From a bacterium (GTDB taxonomy: Bacteria > Bacillota > Clostridia > Lachnospirales > Lachnospiraceae), in assembly GCA_028727105.1 (NCBI GenBank), contig JAQYOU010000167.1, forward strand, positions 1 to 47,023: a stretch of 47,023 nt of DNA, written 5' to 3'. Shown in pieces: positions 27,301-34,339 of this stretch (positions are counted from its first letter, which is position 1; each line of letters opens with the position of its first letter). The translations under genes and the position numbers were made by a program. The notes beneath the pieces are model-generated. The model was not told where the DNA came from and did no database searches. It was given only the letters and a program-made list of their open reading frames with translations.

Positions 27301-29314
27301 TATTATAGTATAAGCTGTTTAGTTCATAATTGGATCTGCTAGGAACAGCAGTTACCCTGATACTTTCTCCGGATACAGCTTCAAGAACATCTATACCTGA
27401 GCCGGACGCGGCTGCAATCGTTGTTCTAATAGTTCCACCGGTAGATGAAGCCTTATGAATCTCATAAGATGTAACTGCTGCACCCGATGTGATTGCACCT
27501 GGCGTAACTGTTGTCTGCACTTGTGGTACAAACTTACCTGTTATAAGTACCGGCTTTCCTTCATTTGCCGGATAATCAGACTGACTGACAGTCAACTCAT
27601 GATTTCCATTAAATAAAGCTACATCCACAGATTTTGAACCTATCGAAAGACTTTCTAATTTATAATCTTTATCAGATACAGCCTTGATCTTCAGATTATG
27701 ATTGCTTATGTTCAAAGAAACCGTACCACCTGCATTGGAGGATGTCAGATAATTTCCCTGATAACGGAAAACAGCCTGAACAACTACATTCTGTTCCGGC
27801 ATATGAAAAACATATTTCCCATTTCCATATGCTGCAAGTGGGATATTCATGCCCCCATCAGCAGTTGCTGATACAGCTTCCACCTCATATCCGGTGTCCG
27901 GTGTTACAGTTAGTGTTACATCTATACCCTGCGCAGGATTATTATTGTTTGTAGTGATCTTACCACCAATACTTCTCAACAAGGTCAGGCGAGCATAATC
28001 AGCTGATACATAAGGAGCATCCTTCATCTGGTCAATAGCAGCCAGGTCTTCATTTATTTTTTTCAGATCTGAATTGACAGTGGTTAATGCATCTGTCGCT
28101 GCCATAAGCTCATCCTGAACTGCCGGAAGCTCATCGATCACATACCGAAGACGATCTGCCAGAATATTCACCTGATCCACATTCTCATCAACAAAATCAG
28201 AGACCTGTCCTGCCATATCATGAGACGTATTTAAAGCAGCATCTGCATTTGACTTTAATTGCTTACAGTCCTCACTGATCGTACCGGTTGCCTGATCAAT
28301 GTCATCCAACATCTTATTGATCAAAGCATGCAGTTTTTCGATGGAATCGTTGATTGAATCTGCCTCATCCATATGGATATATGGCTCCATCTGACCAACA
28401 ATACCACCCACATCCTTACGTCCATACACCCGTCCGGTATTTTTGCAAAGAGTTAGCATACCTGACTGACGACCGGCAATTCCACCCACATTATATCCGG
28501 TATGAGCATATCCTATGGTAGCAATATTGGTACAAGAGCTTATGATTCCATCTGAAAATCCGGCAATTCCACCGGTATCTGTACCACTTTTCAGACTTGC
28601 AGTCTGCTCTGAATTACGCAGTGTAGATAACCAGTCAAAGCTGTTTTCATCATCTTCTTCTACCCAATCATTACTGTTATTGACACCGGCACGATTATTG
28701 CAGCGTACAATAATACCATGATTTTTTCCTGCTATTCCTCCGGTACTGTAATATCCGGAAATAGCACCTCCTGCTGCACAGGCCTCTATGGTTCCCGTTG
28801 CAGCATTAATTCCGGCAATTCCACCGGTCTCAGAGCGTCCATCAATTGTTCCATAAAATTCACAATGACTAATGACTCCGGCGTTCTCACCACAGATACC
28901 ACCAATACATTGTTTTTCGTCCGTATTTGCAATTATGCCTTCCACAATCAGATTTTTTACTGCACCATCCTCCGCAATATAGCGGAACAATCCTGCAACA
29001 TAGCCATTGCCACTATAATTCAGTCCTTTGATCACATGCTGTTTTCCATCGAAGGTTCCGGCAAAGACAGGAATAGGTACATAATCTACACCAGTCAGAT
29101 CCAGATCAGTAGTCAAAATCACGGTTTTATTTCTGGACCATTCATCAATATGACAGTTTTCCGACATTTGCAGAAGATCTTCCACACTGGAAATTCGAAT
29201 ATCTTCATTCTTATTGGTATCTGCATATGTATATTTCACAGGCATCAACATCACTATCAATACCATACTTAACAGTGCGGCCCATAATCGATGTCCAAGA
29301 CTATTTTTTTTCAT
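24362..29314 (-). CDS. giant membrane-anchored surface protein: GLUG repeats split by a coiled-coil/InlB-like insertion
   Basis: 1650 residues. Order: signal peptide 1-32 (ends KYTYADT); GLUG-type repeats about 130-310 (GGICGENAGVISHCEF, TGGIAGKNHGIIVRC, VGGIAGRQSGMLTLC); heptad-rich coil about 314-430; about six InlB-like beta repeats 440-960 (GGKITT, GY or NY cores, FHMPEQNVVVQAVF, FIMPAEEVSVYATF, FIMPGQDVEIYAEF); second coil 966-1180; GLUG repeats resume 1195-1345 (VGGIAGYSDGIIRNSY, VGGIAGFGNIIEDCY); beta-rich region; transmembrane helix about 1600-1622; short basic cytoplasmic tail. No sortase motif. The start overlaps the MMPL gene by 14 bases, with AAGGAGG inside that gene. I infer an extracellular stalk or adaptor working with the permease. 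Substrate unknown. Confidence 0.85.
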   Translation of the reverse strand: MKKNSLGHRLWAALLSMVLIVMLMPVKYTYADTNKNEDIRISSVEDLLQMSENCHIDEWSRNKTVILTTDLDLTGVDYVPIPVFAGTFDGKQHVIKGLNYSGNGYVAGLFRYIAEDGAVKNLIVEGIIANTDEKQCIGGICGENAGVISHCEFYGTIDGRSETGGIAGINAATGTIEACAAGGAISGYYSTGGIAGKNHGIIVRCNNRAGVNNSNDWVEEDDENSFDWLSTLRNSEQTASLKSGTDTGGIAGFSDGIISSCTNIATIGYAHTGYNVGGIAGRQSGMLTLCKNTGRVYGRKDVGGIVGQMEPYIHMDEADSINDSIEKLHALINKMLDDIDQATGTISEDCKQLKSNADAALNTSHDMAGQVSDFVDENVDQVNILADRLRYVIDELPAVQDELMAATDALTTVNSDLKKINEDLAAIDQMKDAPYVSADYARLTLLRSIGGKITTNNNNPAQGIDVTLTVTPDTGYEVEAVSATADGGMNIPLAAYGNGKYVFHMPEQNVVVQAVFRYQGNYLTSSNAGGTVSLNISNHNLKIKAVSDKDYKLESLSIGSKSVDVALFNGNHELTVSQSDYPANEGKPVLITGKFVPQVQTTVTPGAITSGAAVTSYEIHKASSTGGTIRTTIAAASGSGIDVLEAVSGESIRVTAVPSRSNYELNSLYYNNEPLYIYGDEKYTVSEDQSYTFIMPAEEVSVYATFRYKDTAAVSEKIYCESSIGGSITATPVPNQTSKYMLTVTPANDYTLPENGTALYVYEKERDQLLATYTTEQLTKNGTIYNYTLDITGRQTPIRVYAQFVSKEPTHKMTTLSATGGRVYTTQSNAGKGTGIQVLASVEKGYHLKYVGVKYADGTNYYLAVDDGISNFIMPGQDVEIYAEFEPIAFLLTSTPGGSGTYSINEDKVTFTIIPDAGFSLKEVPSVTDAYGNKVNLSKVKANAFVYEFLLYGLTQPITGYVTFCGQNQYDALQSAVDVLDSNSAELSGAMANCESLVNEISSIALDSNGNPVKWENIQSADRDILLKDIISIAQELAKAGTAAANMAGSVSTIANITHTYMVDTATAINKDVDVLTDDLQAVIDHAKAAEVVIDGIMNYLSAQNHIQFSKLGDDFNQNVDALYDQLLAISDSMGRIEQDITDSAGMLNDDFRLINDQMNNVFLLFAEKLDQLQNPDAADYYKDLSDEDIVGTTIGKVNNCINHGSIEGDINIGGVVGIMAIDEEDPEDNSIGKSDFSFKGIYSTKCVLIGCKNYGYITAKKNSAGCVTGTMSLGVAYNCEAYGGAKSSEGDYVGGIAGYSDGIIRNSYALCSLNGESYVGGIAGFGNIIEDCYAMVDANATSTRMGAIAGQVGSKEDDADSKEQSAYASHNYYVGDDLYGIDNISYIDVAEPITYDELLTTSGLPSKYRHLTVSFLIDQICVKEQEVAYGEDISDLEFPEIPSKSGQNGVWPELNNKIIDSNLVLEAEFVDNITVLQSVEMDVQSLEGGTVLEKPYAFAEGTFTGKSVLHANMLDQYKKSGEIPGYTDYEVILENTDYDETSELSIRLRNPYDEKAVVYQLAPNGTWQSIAAKARGEYLQIAMTGIRGIYRIEEGAMQLKTKILMGAGCTAGILLILVIFIKICQKAKKRRKARKAKQKTLPHDSGKTK

Positions 29315-31826
29315 GATTCAATGCCTCCTTCTTTTCCATTTCTTCAGAAAGCATGTTTTCATCTGTTTTCTGTGTGATTTCCGTTATATCTTCCATTGTA
29401 TTCATATCGTGATTGCTCATGCTTCCGGATACCATTACCGCATTTACATCACCACGAATCAGACCATGGAACTCTCCAACCAGCACACCATTTACCTGCC
29501 CATTAATTCGTCCGTCCACACGAACCAGACCGGCCTCGTGCTGCAAATGAATGGGACTGGATACCACAAATGCTGTCTTATCGATAATCTTCTCACCTAA
29601 CAGCAGAATCTGTGGCAAAACAAACATAACTATGATGATTGATATGATGGTTCCGCGTCCCAGACACTGACCAATTCCATAGATTGCCGCATCAGAGGTT
29701 AATCTCCCAATCAAAATACCTGCCAATGCCAGCATTGATCCCGATGTGATAATGGTCGGAAATGCAAAGTTCATGGTTTCAATGATTGCATCCCTTTTTG
29801 ACATCGTATTTTTCAATTCCATGAAACGACCGGATATCACGATTGCATAATCAATATTTGCACCCATCTGGATGGAACTTACAATTAAATAGCCCAGGAA
29901 AAACAGATTACTGTTTGTAATGGTGGGGACGGAGAAGTTAATCCAGATTGCACCCTGAATGACCAGTATCAGCAATACAGGCATACCGGCTGACATAAAA
30001 GTAAACAATAAAACTGCCAAAACCGCCAGAATTGATACAACTGTTACAACCATATTATCTGTCTGGAAGATCTTACACAGATCATACTGGCTGGTTGATT
30101 CCCCTACTACCTTTACCTTATCCGGATCATAATAATGCCCTGCAATCTCATGCATCTCATTTAAGAATGCAAATGTCTCGTCGCCCTCCTGGGGCAAAGT
30201 GAGAAACACAAGCATACGGCTATAGTTTTCACCCTGTAACTGATCCTTTGCAACGAGCATCTTATCATGAGCATCTGTCAAGGTATCCATCATCTCATCA
30301 TCCAACGTCACATAACCCTCATCTACTTCATCATAGAGGAACATGAACATATCAATCAAAGGCACGCTATAGTTAGATAAGCCATTGATGATCTTCGCAT
30401 AATTTTCATCGTTTACGGCATAAGCAGTATATAACAGTTCTGCAATCTCATAATCCAAATCTAATAATTCTGAAAACTCTCTGGCAGTGAGCTTATCTGT
30501 CAAGGTGTAACCATCCATAGCTTCTGTATTGGAAAGTCCTGTGGTATAGTCAACCTCTTTTCTGGCTTCTAATTCCATTAACAGCTTGTGTTCTTTTTCA
30601 TAATTGCCGGCAGGAACCACCAATGCCACCATATTCGTCAAACCAAAGCTTTCTTCGATCAGTTCTTCTGCCAGCTGCGTATCATTCTGCACAGGTGTCT
30701 CAATGGTACTGTAACCATAGACATACGGACAATTATTTTGATAATAAAAAGCCACGATAATCGTTGCTAAAAACAATGGCGGCATAATATATTTTGTTGC
30801 ATAGGCAAATTTCCCAACAAAAGGAATTTTCGGAATCAGATCCTTGTGTCTGGTCTTATCCATGAAAGGTCCAAACAACATGATCAGTCCCGGCATCAAT
30901 AAGAATACTGCTAAAAGCGATAACAAAATTGCTTTGATCAGACAGATCGCCATATCACGACCGATTCCAAACTGCATAAACATCATAGCAATCAGTCCAC
31001 CGATCGTAGTCAGTGAGCTTGAAGATATTTCCGGAATCGATTTACTTAATGCAATAATATCTGCCTCACGGATGTCATATTTTTTATGTTCTTCTTTGTA
31101 TCGATTGCAGAAAATGACCGCATAATCAATCGAAAGTGCCAACTGTAATACTACGGTTACCGAATCCGATACAAAAGAGATTGTTCCCAGGAGATAATTG
31201 GTACCCATAGAGATGGCTGCTGCTGAAATAAAAGTAAGCAGAAGTACCGGAACCTCTGCCCATGTCTGTGAGGTCAAAAGCAACACACTGACAACAATGA
31301 TAGCAACCAACACGCTTACCACATTCATCTCTTTATCAATCTGCTCTGCAGCTGCATCTCCCATGCTGGTTGACACATACAGATCGTAGTCGGCCAAACG
31401 CTCCTTGATCTCATCTAAGCCATCCAGACAACGATCGTCGGTCTCCGGGTATGCAAAGGTAATATCATATAACGCAGAAAAATTGTTATAGTGCTCAGCA
31501 GTATTATCAAAATTCAACATTGATACATCCGGTCTTGCCTCTATCTCATCTGCAATCACCTGTGCATCATCATATGTAATATTGGACACCATGACCTTGG
31601 CGGAACCGTAGGTAACAAATTCCCGATCCATCAGATCCAGACCCTGACGCGTCTCCGTAGTTTCCGGCAGATATGCGGAAAGCTGATTTTCTACTTTCAC
31701 CCAATTCATTGCAATAATTGAGAAAATAATAGCTAAAACAAACAATAGAAAAAACAGATTGCGTTTATCTACTATGAACGTAGCTACCTTAATCATGGCA
31801 CCATTTTCTTTTTTCTCTTTGTTCAA
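29301..31826 (-). CDS. MMPL/RND family transporter with repeat-bearing cytoplasmic tail
   Basis: About 841 residues with the 12-helix RND plan: helix 1 at LFFLLFVLAIIFSIIAM, an extracytoplasmic domain, helices 2-6, a second domain about 390-605, helices 8-12, then a hydrophilic tail. The paired proton-relay Asp-Tyr motifs of MMPL proteins occur in both halves (LSIDYAVIF and ANIDYAIVI). Members export lipids, polymers or peptides by proton motive force. The tail holds a Gly-x-hydrophobic-x repeat unusual for the family. ATG at 31835 abuts AAGGAG with no spacing; TTG at 31826 is nine bases from it and is chosen. It is translationally coupled to the GLUG surface protein, its probable partner. 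Confidence 0.9.
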   Translation of the reverse strand: MNKEKKENGAMIKVATFIVDKRNLFFLLFVLAIIFSIIAMNWVKVENQLSAYLPETTETRQGLDLMDREFVTYGSAKVMVSNITYDDAQVIADEIEARPDVSMLNFDNTAEHYNNFSALYDITFAYPETDDRCLDGLDEIKERLADYDLYVSTSMGDAAAEQIDKEMNVVSVLVAIIVVSVLLLTSQTWAEVPVLLLTFISAAAISMGTNYLLGTISFVSDSVTVVLQLALSIDYAVIFCNRYKEEHKKYDIREADIIALSKSIPEISSSSLTTIGGLIAMMFMQFGIGRDMAICLIKAILLSLLAVFLLMPGLIMLFGPFMDKTRHKDLIPKIPFVGKFAYATKYIMPPLFLATIIVAFYYQNNCPYVYGYSTIETPVQNDTQLAEELIEESFGLTNMVALVVPAGNYEKEHKLLMELEARKEVDYTTGLSNTEAMDGYTLTDKLTAREFSELLDLDYEIAELLYTAYAVNDENYAKIINGLSNYSVPLIDMFMFLYDEVDEGYVTLDDEMMDTLTDAHDKMLVAKDQLQGENYSRMLVFLTLPQEGDETFAFLNEMHEIAGHYYDPDKVKVVGESTSQYDLCKIFQTDNMVVTVVSILAVLAVLLFTFMSAGMPVLLILVIQGAIWINFSVPTITNSNLFFLGYLIVSSIQMGANIDYAIVISGRFMELKNTMSKRDAIIETMNFAFPTIITSGSMLALAGILIGRLTSDAAIYGIGQCLGRGTIISIIIVMFVLPQILLLGEKIIDKTAFVVSSPIHLQHEAGLVRVDGRINGQVNGVLVGEFHGLIRGDVNAVMVSGSMSNHDMNTMEDITEITQKTDENMLSEEMEKKEALNHEKK
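29424..29519 (-). repeat. coded tetrapeptide repeat in MMPL tail
   Basis: Residues about 773-804 (counting from the ATG at 31835) place Gly, once Ala, at every fourth position with a hydrophobic residue between: GRIN GQVN GVLV GEFH GLIR GDVN AVMV. Seven units. The pattern resembles the short turns of bactofilin-like beta-solenoids. Confidence 0.75.
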
Positions 31827-31866
31827 AATGCTCATCTCCTTAAGATCAATTCAATCGATGTCTATT

Positions 31867-31907
31867 CCATGTTCTCTCCATGTCCTGCAGCGGAGTGCAT
31901 GGCATGG
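31867..31907 (-). promoter_or_regulatory. nested inverted repeat in the MMPL leader
   Basis: Two copies of CCATG (31867-31871, 31878-31882) face two copies of CATGG (31898-31902, 31903-31907), so alternative or stacked hairpins can form about 35-75 bases before the MMPL start. An imperfect palindrome ATCAATTCAATCGAT (31845-31859) follows next to the ribosome site. It could be an operator or an RNA structure; no regulator gene is adjacent. Confidence 0.35.
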
Positions 31908-31951
31908 GTGTGAAAAGTAACGTGAATATACTTGATCAGTTACAAATAAAT

Positions 31952-32398
31952 TTAACAGATTTCACTGGAATCTAAGATAATGGTAAAGGGTCCATCATTT
32001 AAAAGATCGACCTTCATGTCTGCCCCAAACGACCCGGTCTCTACCGGGAATTCTGCGCGGCATTTCTCAATGATATATTCATACAGTTCATTGGCGAGTG
32101 TCGGATTGCCTGCTTTTGTAAATGATGGACGATTGCCTTTTTTACAATCTGCATACAGGGTAAACTGGCTGACAAGCAACAGACTTCCGTCAACATCACG
32201 CAGAGAAAGGTTTGTTTTTCCGTCTGCATCCTCAAAGATCCGAAGACCAAGCAGTTTTTTGATGAGTTTATCCGCAATCTCCTTTGTGTCATCTTCTGCC
32301 ACCCCGATCAGGACAAGAAACCCTTTACCGATCTTGCCGATCACCTGATCGTCAACTGTTACGGATGCATGTGATACTTTTTGAATAACAAATTTCAT
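31952..32398 (-). CDS. dtd: D-aminoacyl-tRNA deacylase (D-Tyr-tRNA deacylase)
   Basis: Removes D-amino acids and glycine wrongly attached to tRNA. 148 residues with family motifs [37 protein letters not shown] and the cross-subunit Gly-cisPro loop, seen here as [13 protein letters not shown]. The ATG at 32398 follows AAAAGGAG at six bases, so the longer upstream frame is discarded. The gene is divergent from the recombinase and upstream of the MMPL operon in the same direction, separated from it by about 120 bases. Confidence 0.96.
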   Translation of the reverse strand: MKFVIQKVSHASVTVDDQVIGKIGKGFLVLIGVAEDDTKEIADKLIKKLLGLRIFEDADGKTNLSLRDVDGSLLLVSQFTLYADCKKGNRPSFTKAGNPTLANELYEYIIEKCRAEFPVETGSFGADMKVDLLNDGPFTIILDSSEIC

Positions 32399-32465
32399 GA
32401 TAACTCCTTTTATGTTTTCATTCAAATAATAAAAAACTTTGCTTCTCACCTTAAATGCGATAAAA

Positions 32466-32495
32466 TATATAAAGAAGCGGATAAATCAAAGTCAA
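32466..32495 (-). promoter_or_regulatory. possible promoter for dtd
   Basis: On the minus strand TTGACT (complement at 32490-32495) is followed after 18 bases by TATATA (32466-32471). The -35 is near consensus, the -10 weaker. It would give a leader of about 60 bases to dtd. Confidence 0.45.
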
Positions 32496-32614
32496 TTCTT
32501 GGAATAAAAACGATCCATTTTTATCTAACAAATATCAGTATAAATGTTTTTCTTTACGAAGGCAAATAGAATATGATTGAATCTGTCAGAAAAAAACAGT
32601 AGAGAGGTTACAGA

Positions 32615-33682
32615 ATGAAAGAAAAAGCTTATCATGAAAAAGTAAACATAACAAATGCTGTCCGGCTGCGGGAGCAGCTGGCGCTTCTGCCAAAATTCTG
32701 CCGGGAATATTTTGTGGGAATTGAACCGACAACTTCCTCGAGAACCAGACTGGCCTATGCGTATGATCTCGGCATTTTTTTTGAATATATTCATGATAAT
32801 AATCCCGTGTATCGTAAGATTCAGATCAAAGATTATCCGTTGTCATTATTGGATGAAGTAACTGCCCTGGATATTGAGGAATACCTCTCCTATCTCAAAT
32901 ATTATATAAAAAATGGTGTCGAACACACCAATGATGAACGTGGAATTGCGCGAAAACTGGCAAGCTTGCGCAGTCTGTACAATTATTTTTTTAAAAAAGA
33001 ACTGATTGAAAAAAACCCGTCCGTACTCGTATCTACGCCTAAGATCCATGAAAAAAATATCACCCGTCTGGATATCGATGAGGTGGCGTTGCTTCTCGAT
33101 CAGGTGGAATCCGGTGAAAAGCTCACGGAACGCCAGAAAAAGTACCACGAGCAGACCAAAACCAGAGATCTTGCCATGATGACGCTCATGCTTGGCACCG
33201 GAATCCGTGTATCAGAGTGTGTGGGACTGGACATTGACGATATCGACTTTAAAAATAACGGCATCAAGATCCACCGCAAAGGCGGTGCCGAGGTTGTTGT
33301 ATATTTCGGAGATGAAGTTGCAGATGCACTCCTTGATTATCTGGAAGAACGTGAAACCATCGAGGCCGTCGAAGGACACGGAAATGCACTTTTCCTTTCT
33401 ATGCAAAAGAAACGGATACAGGTCCGTTCTGTGGAAAATCTGGTAAAAAAATATTCCAGACTGGTCACAACTGTGAAAAATATCACACCTCACAAGCTTC
33501 GCAGTACGTACGGTACGACGCTCTATCAGGAAACCGGAGACATTTATCTTGTTGCAGACGTTCTTGGTCACAAGGACGTAAATACCACGAGACGTCATTA
33601 CGCAGCTCAGGCAGATGAACGCCGGCGAATGGCGGGACGTGTTGTCCAGCTTCGCGAGAAACCGGAGGAAAACGATATATAG
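32615..33682 (+). CDS. tyrosine recombinase (XerC/XerD-like)
   Basis: Site-specific recombinase or integrase-type protein of 355 residues. An N-terminal SAM-like DNA-binding domain (SSRTRLAYAYDLGIFFEYI) precedes the catalytic domain, with Arg in LGTGIRVSECVGL, Lys in HRKGG, HKLRSTYGT (His-x-x-Arg), LGHKDVNTTRRHY (His/Arg) and the nucleophile Tyr in RHYAAQ. All catalytic residues are intact. There is no phage context and no visible att or dif-like site nearby. It lies tail to tail with the LysM gene near lexA. Chromosome-dimer resolution (Xer) or a house-keeping inversion role is possible; which one cannot be told from this window. Confidence 0.88.
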   Translation: MKEKAYHEKVNITNAVRLREQLALLPKFCREYFVGIEPTTSSRTRLAYAYDLGIFFEYIHDNNPVYRKIQIKDYPLSLLDEVTALDIEEYLSYLKYYIKNGVEHTNDERGIARKLASLRSLYNYFFKKELIEKNPSVLVSTPKIHEKNITRLDIDEVALLLDQVESGEKLTERQKKYHEQTKTRDLAMMTLMLGTGIRVSECVGLDIDDIDFKNNGIKIHRKGGAEVVVYFGDEVADALLDYLEERETIEAVEGHGNALFLSMQKKRIQVRSVENLVKKYSRLVTTVKNITPHKLRSTYGTTLYQETGDIYLVADVLGHKDVNTTRRHYAAQADERRRMAGRVVQLREKPEENDI

Positions 33683-33686
33683 TAGC

Positions 33687-33719
33687 GAAAATGCGACAGA
33701 TAGGCTCTGTCGCATTTTC
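33687..33719. terminator. bidirectional intrinsic terminator
   Basis: Perfect 14-base stem GAAAATGCGACAGA / TCTGTCGCATTTTC with loop TAGGC, four bases after the recombinase stop. U-runs on both strands allow it also to end the leftward LysM gene transcript. Confidence 0.92.
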
Positions 33720-33773
33720 ACATGTTTGTGGTATTTGTATGAATTTATATGCAGATAGCAGTCAGAGGACTGT

Positions 33774-34106
33774 CTACAGCACAGAGGTGACGGGAACTAA
33801 AATGTAGGAACCGGTCTGAATACGGTCTGAAGACAGATTATTTAAAACCTTTAATTCTTCTACAAAGTCAGCGGTATTTTCAAGCCCATGATATTCCTGA
33901 GCAATGCTCCAAAGAGAATCACCGCCGGAAATACGGATACTCTCATAGGTGGTCTGTGTGCCGCGCTGTGCAGCCTGTGTATGCTTTGCAGTTGCGACAG
34001 TGCTGAGGGCAAAGGTACAAAGTAAGATCACGATCAATGTGCCTACCAAAAGGATCATTCTCTTTAATACAGGTCTGCTCTCCAATGTGTGCTGTATATT
34101 TCTCAT
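33774..34106 (-). CDS. YneA-like SOS cell-division inhibitor (membrane anchor plus LysM)
   Basis: 110 residues: short basic start, one transmembrane helix at about 17-38 (MILLVGTLIVILLCTFALSTV) and a C-terminal LysM domain about 55-107 (GDSLWSIAQEYHG, VLNNLSSDRIQTGSYILVP). Size, architecture and divergent placement opposite lexA match Bacillus YneA, which halts division during DNA damage. The start at 34106 has GGAGGGG five bases upstream. Its promoter TTGACA-17-TATATT is covered by LexA boxes, so strong SOS induction is predicted. The sequence itself is too short and variable for a certain orthology claim. Confidence 0.82.
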   Translation of the reverse strand: MRNIQHTLESRPVLKRMILLVGTLIVILLCTFALSTVATAKHTQAAQRGTQTTYESIRISGGDSLWSIAQEYHGLENTADFVEELKVLNNLSSDRIQTGSYILVPVTSVL

Positions 34107-34174
34107 AAGTGCCCCTCCATCTTTTTCTGAACAACATGTTTCCAGATGCTTTCTATTGAATAAACAAACGTTCG

Positions 34175-34188
34175 CGAACAACTGTTCT
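34175..34188. promoter_or_regulatory. LexA box 1
   Basis: CGAAC-AACT-GTTCT, one base off the Firmicutes consensus CGAAC-N4-GTTCG. It covers the predicted start point of the LysM gene transcript. Confidence 0.85.
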
Positions 34189-34194
34189 ATTGAT

Positions 34195-34223
34195 AATATA
34201 TCACCCGAACAACTGTTTGTCAA
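34195..34223 (-). promoter_or_regulatory. promoter of the LysM/YneA-like gene
   Basis: On the minus strand a perfect -35 TTGACA (complement at 34218-34223), 17-base spacer and -10 TATATT (34195-34200). One LexA box lies in the spacer and another over the expected transcription start. Confidence 0.85.
34206..34219. promoter_or_regulatory. LexA box 2
   Basis: CGAAC-AACT-GTTTG, one base off consensus. It occupies the spacer of the LysM gene promoter and touches its -35, so bound LexA would block RNA polymerase. Confidence 0.85.
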
Positions 34224-34231
34224 TAATAAAT

Positions 34232-34245
34232 CGAACAAATTTTCG
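34232..34245. promoter_or_regulatory. LexA box 3
   Basis: CGAAC-AAAT-TTTCG, one base off consensus, in the middle of the intergenic region and upstream of the lexA -35. Confidence 0.7.
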
Positions 34246-34258
34246 GAATATATGTTTG
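34245..34258. promoter_or_regulatory. LexA box 4 (degenerate)
   Basis: GGAAT-ATAT-GTTTG, a weaker match that abuts box 3 and overlaps the lexA -35. Confidence 0.5.
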
Positions 34259-34284
34259 ATTTTTTGAAACGATTATGTTACACT
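34256..34284 (+). promoter_or_regulatory. promoter of lexA
   Basis: TTGATT at 34256-34261, 17-base spacer, TACACT at 34279-34284, about 55 bases before the lexA ATG. LexA-box-like sequences lie over the -35 and near the start point, fitting autoregulation. Confidence 0.6.
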
Positions 34285-34290
34285 GATTAT

Positions 34291-34304
34291 GGAACGAATG
34301 TTTT
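34291..34304. promoter_or_regulatory. LexA box 5 (degenerate)
   Basis: GGAAC-GAAT-GTTTT, two bases off consensus, at the expected transcription start of lexA. Confidence 0.5.
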
Positions 34305-34339
34305 GTATCAGAAATTTTACCCAACAGGAGGACGCAATT

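Noticed and set aside
28718-29600. Plus-strand frames opposite the GLUG and MMPL genes
   Set aside because: Antisense to long, domain-bearing genes and without ribosome sites.
34127-34140. GAACAACATGTTTC as a sixth LexA box
   Set aside because: The half-sites are separated by five bases rather than four.
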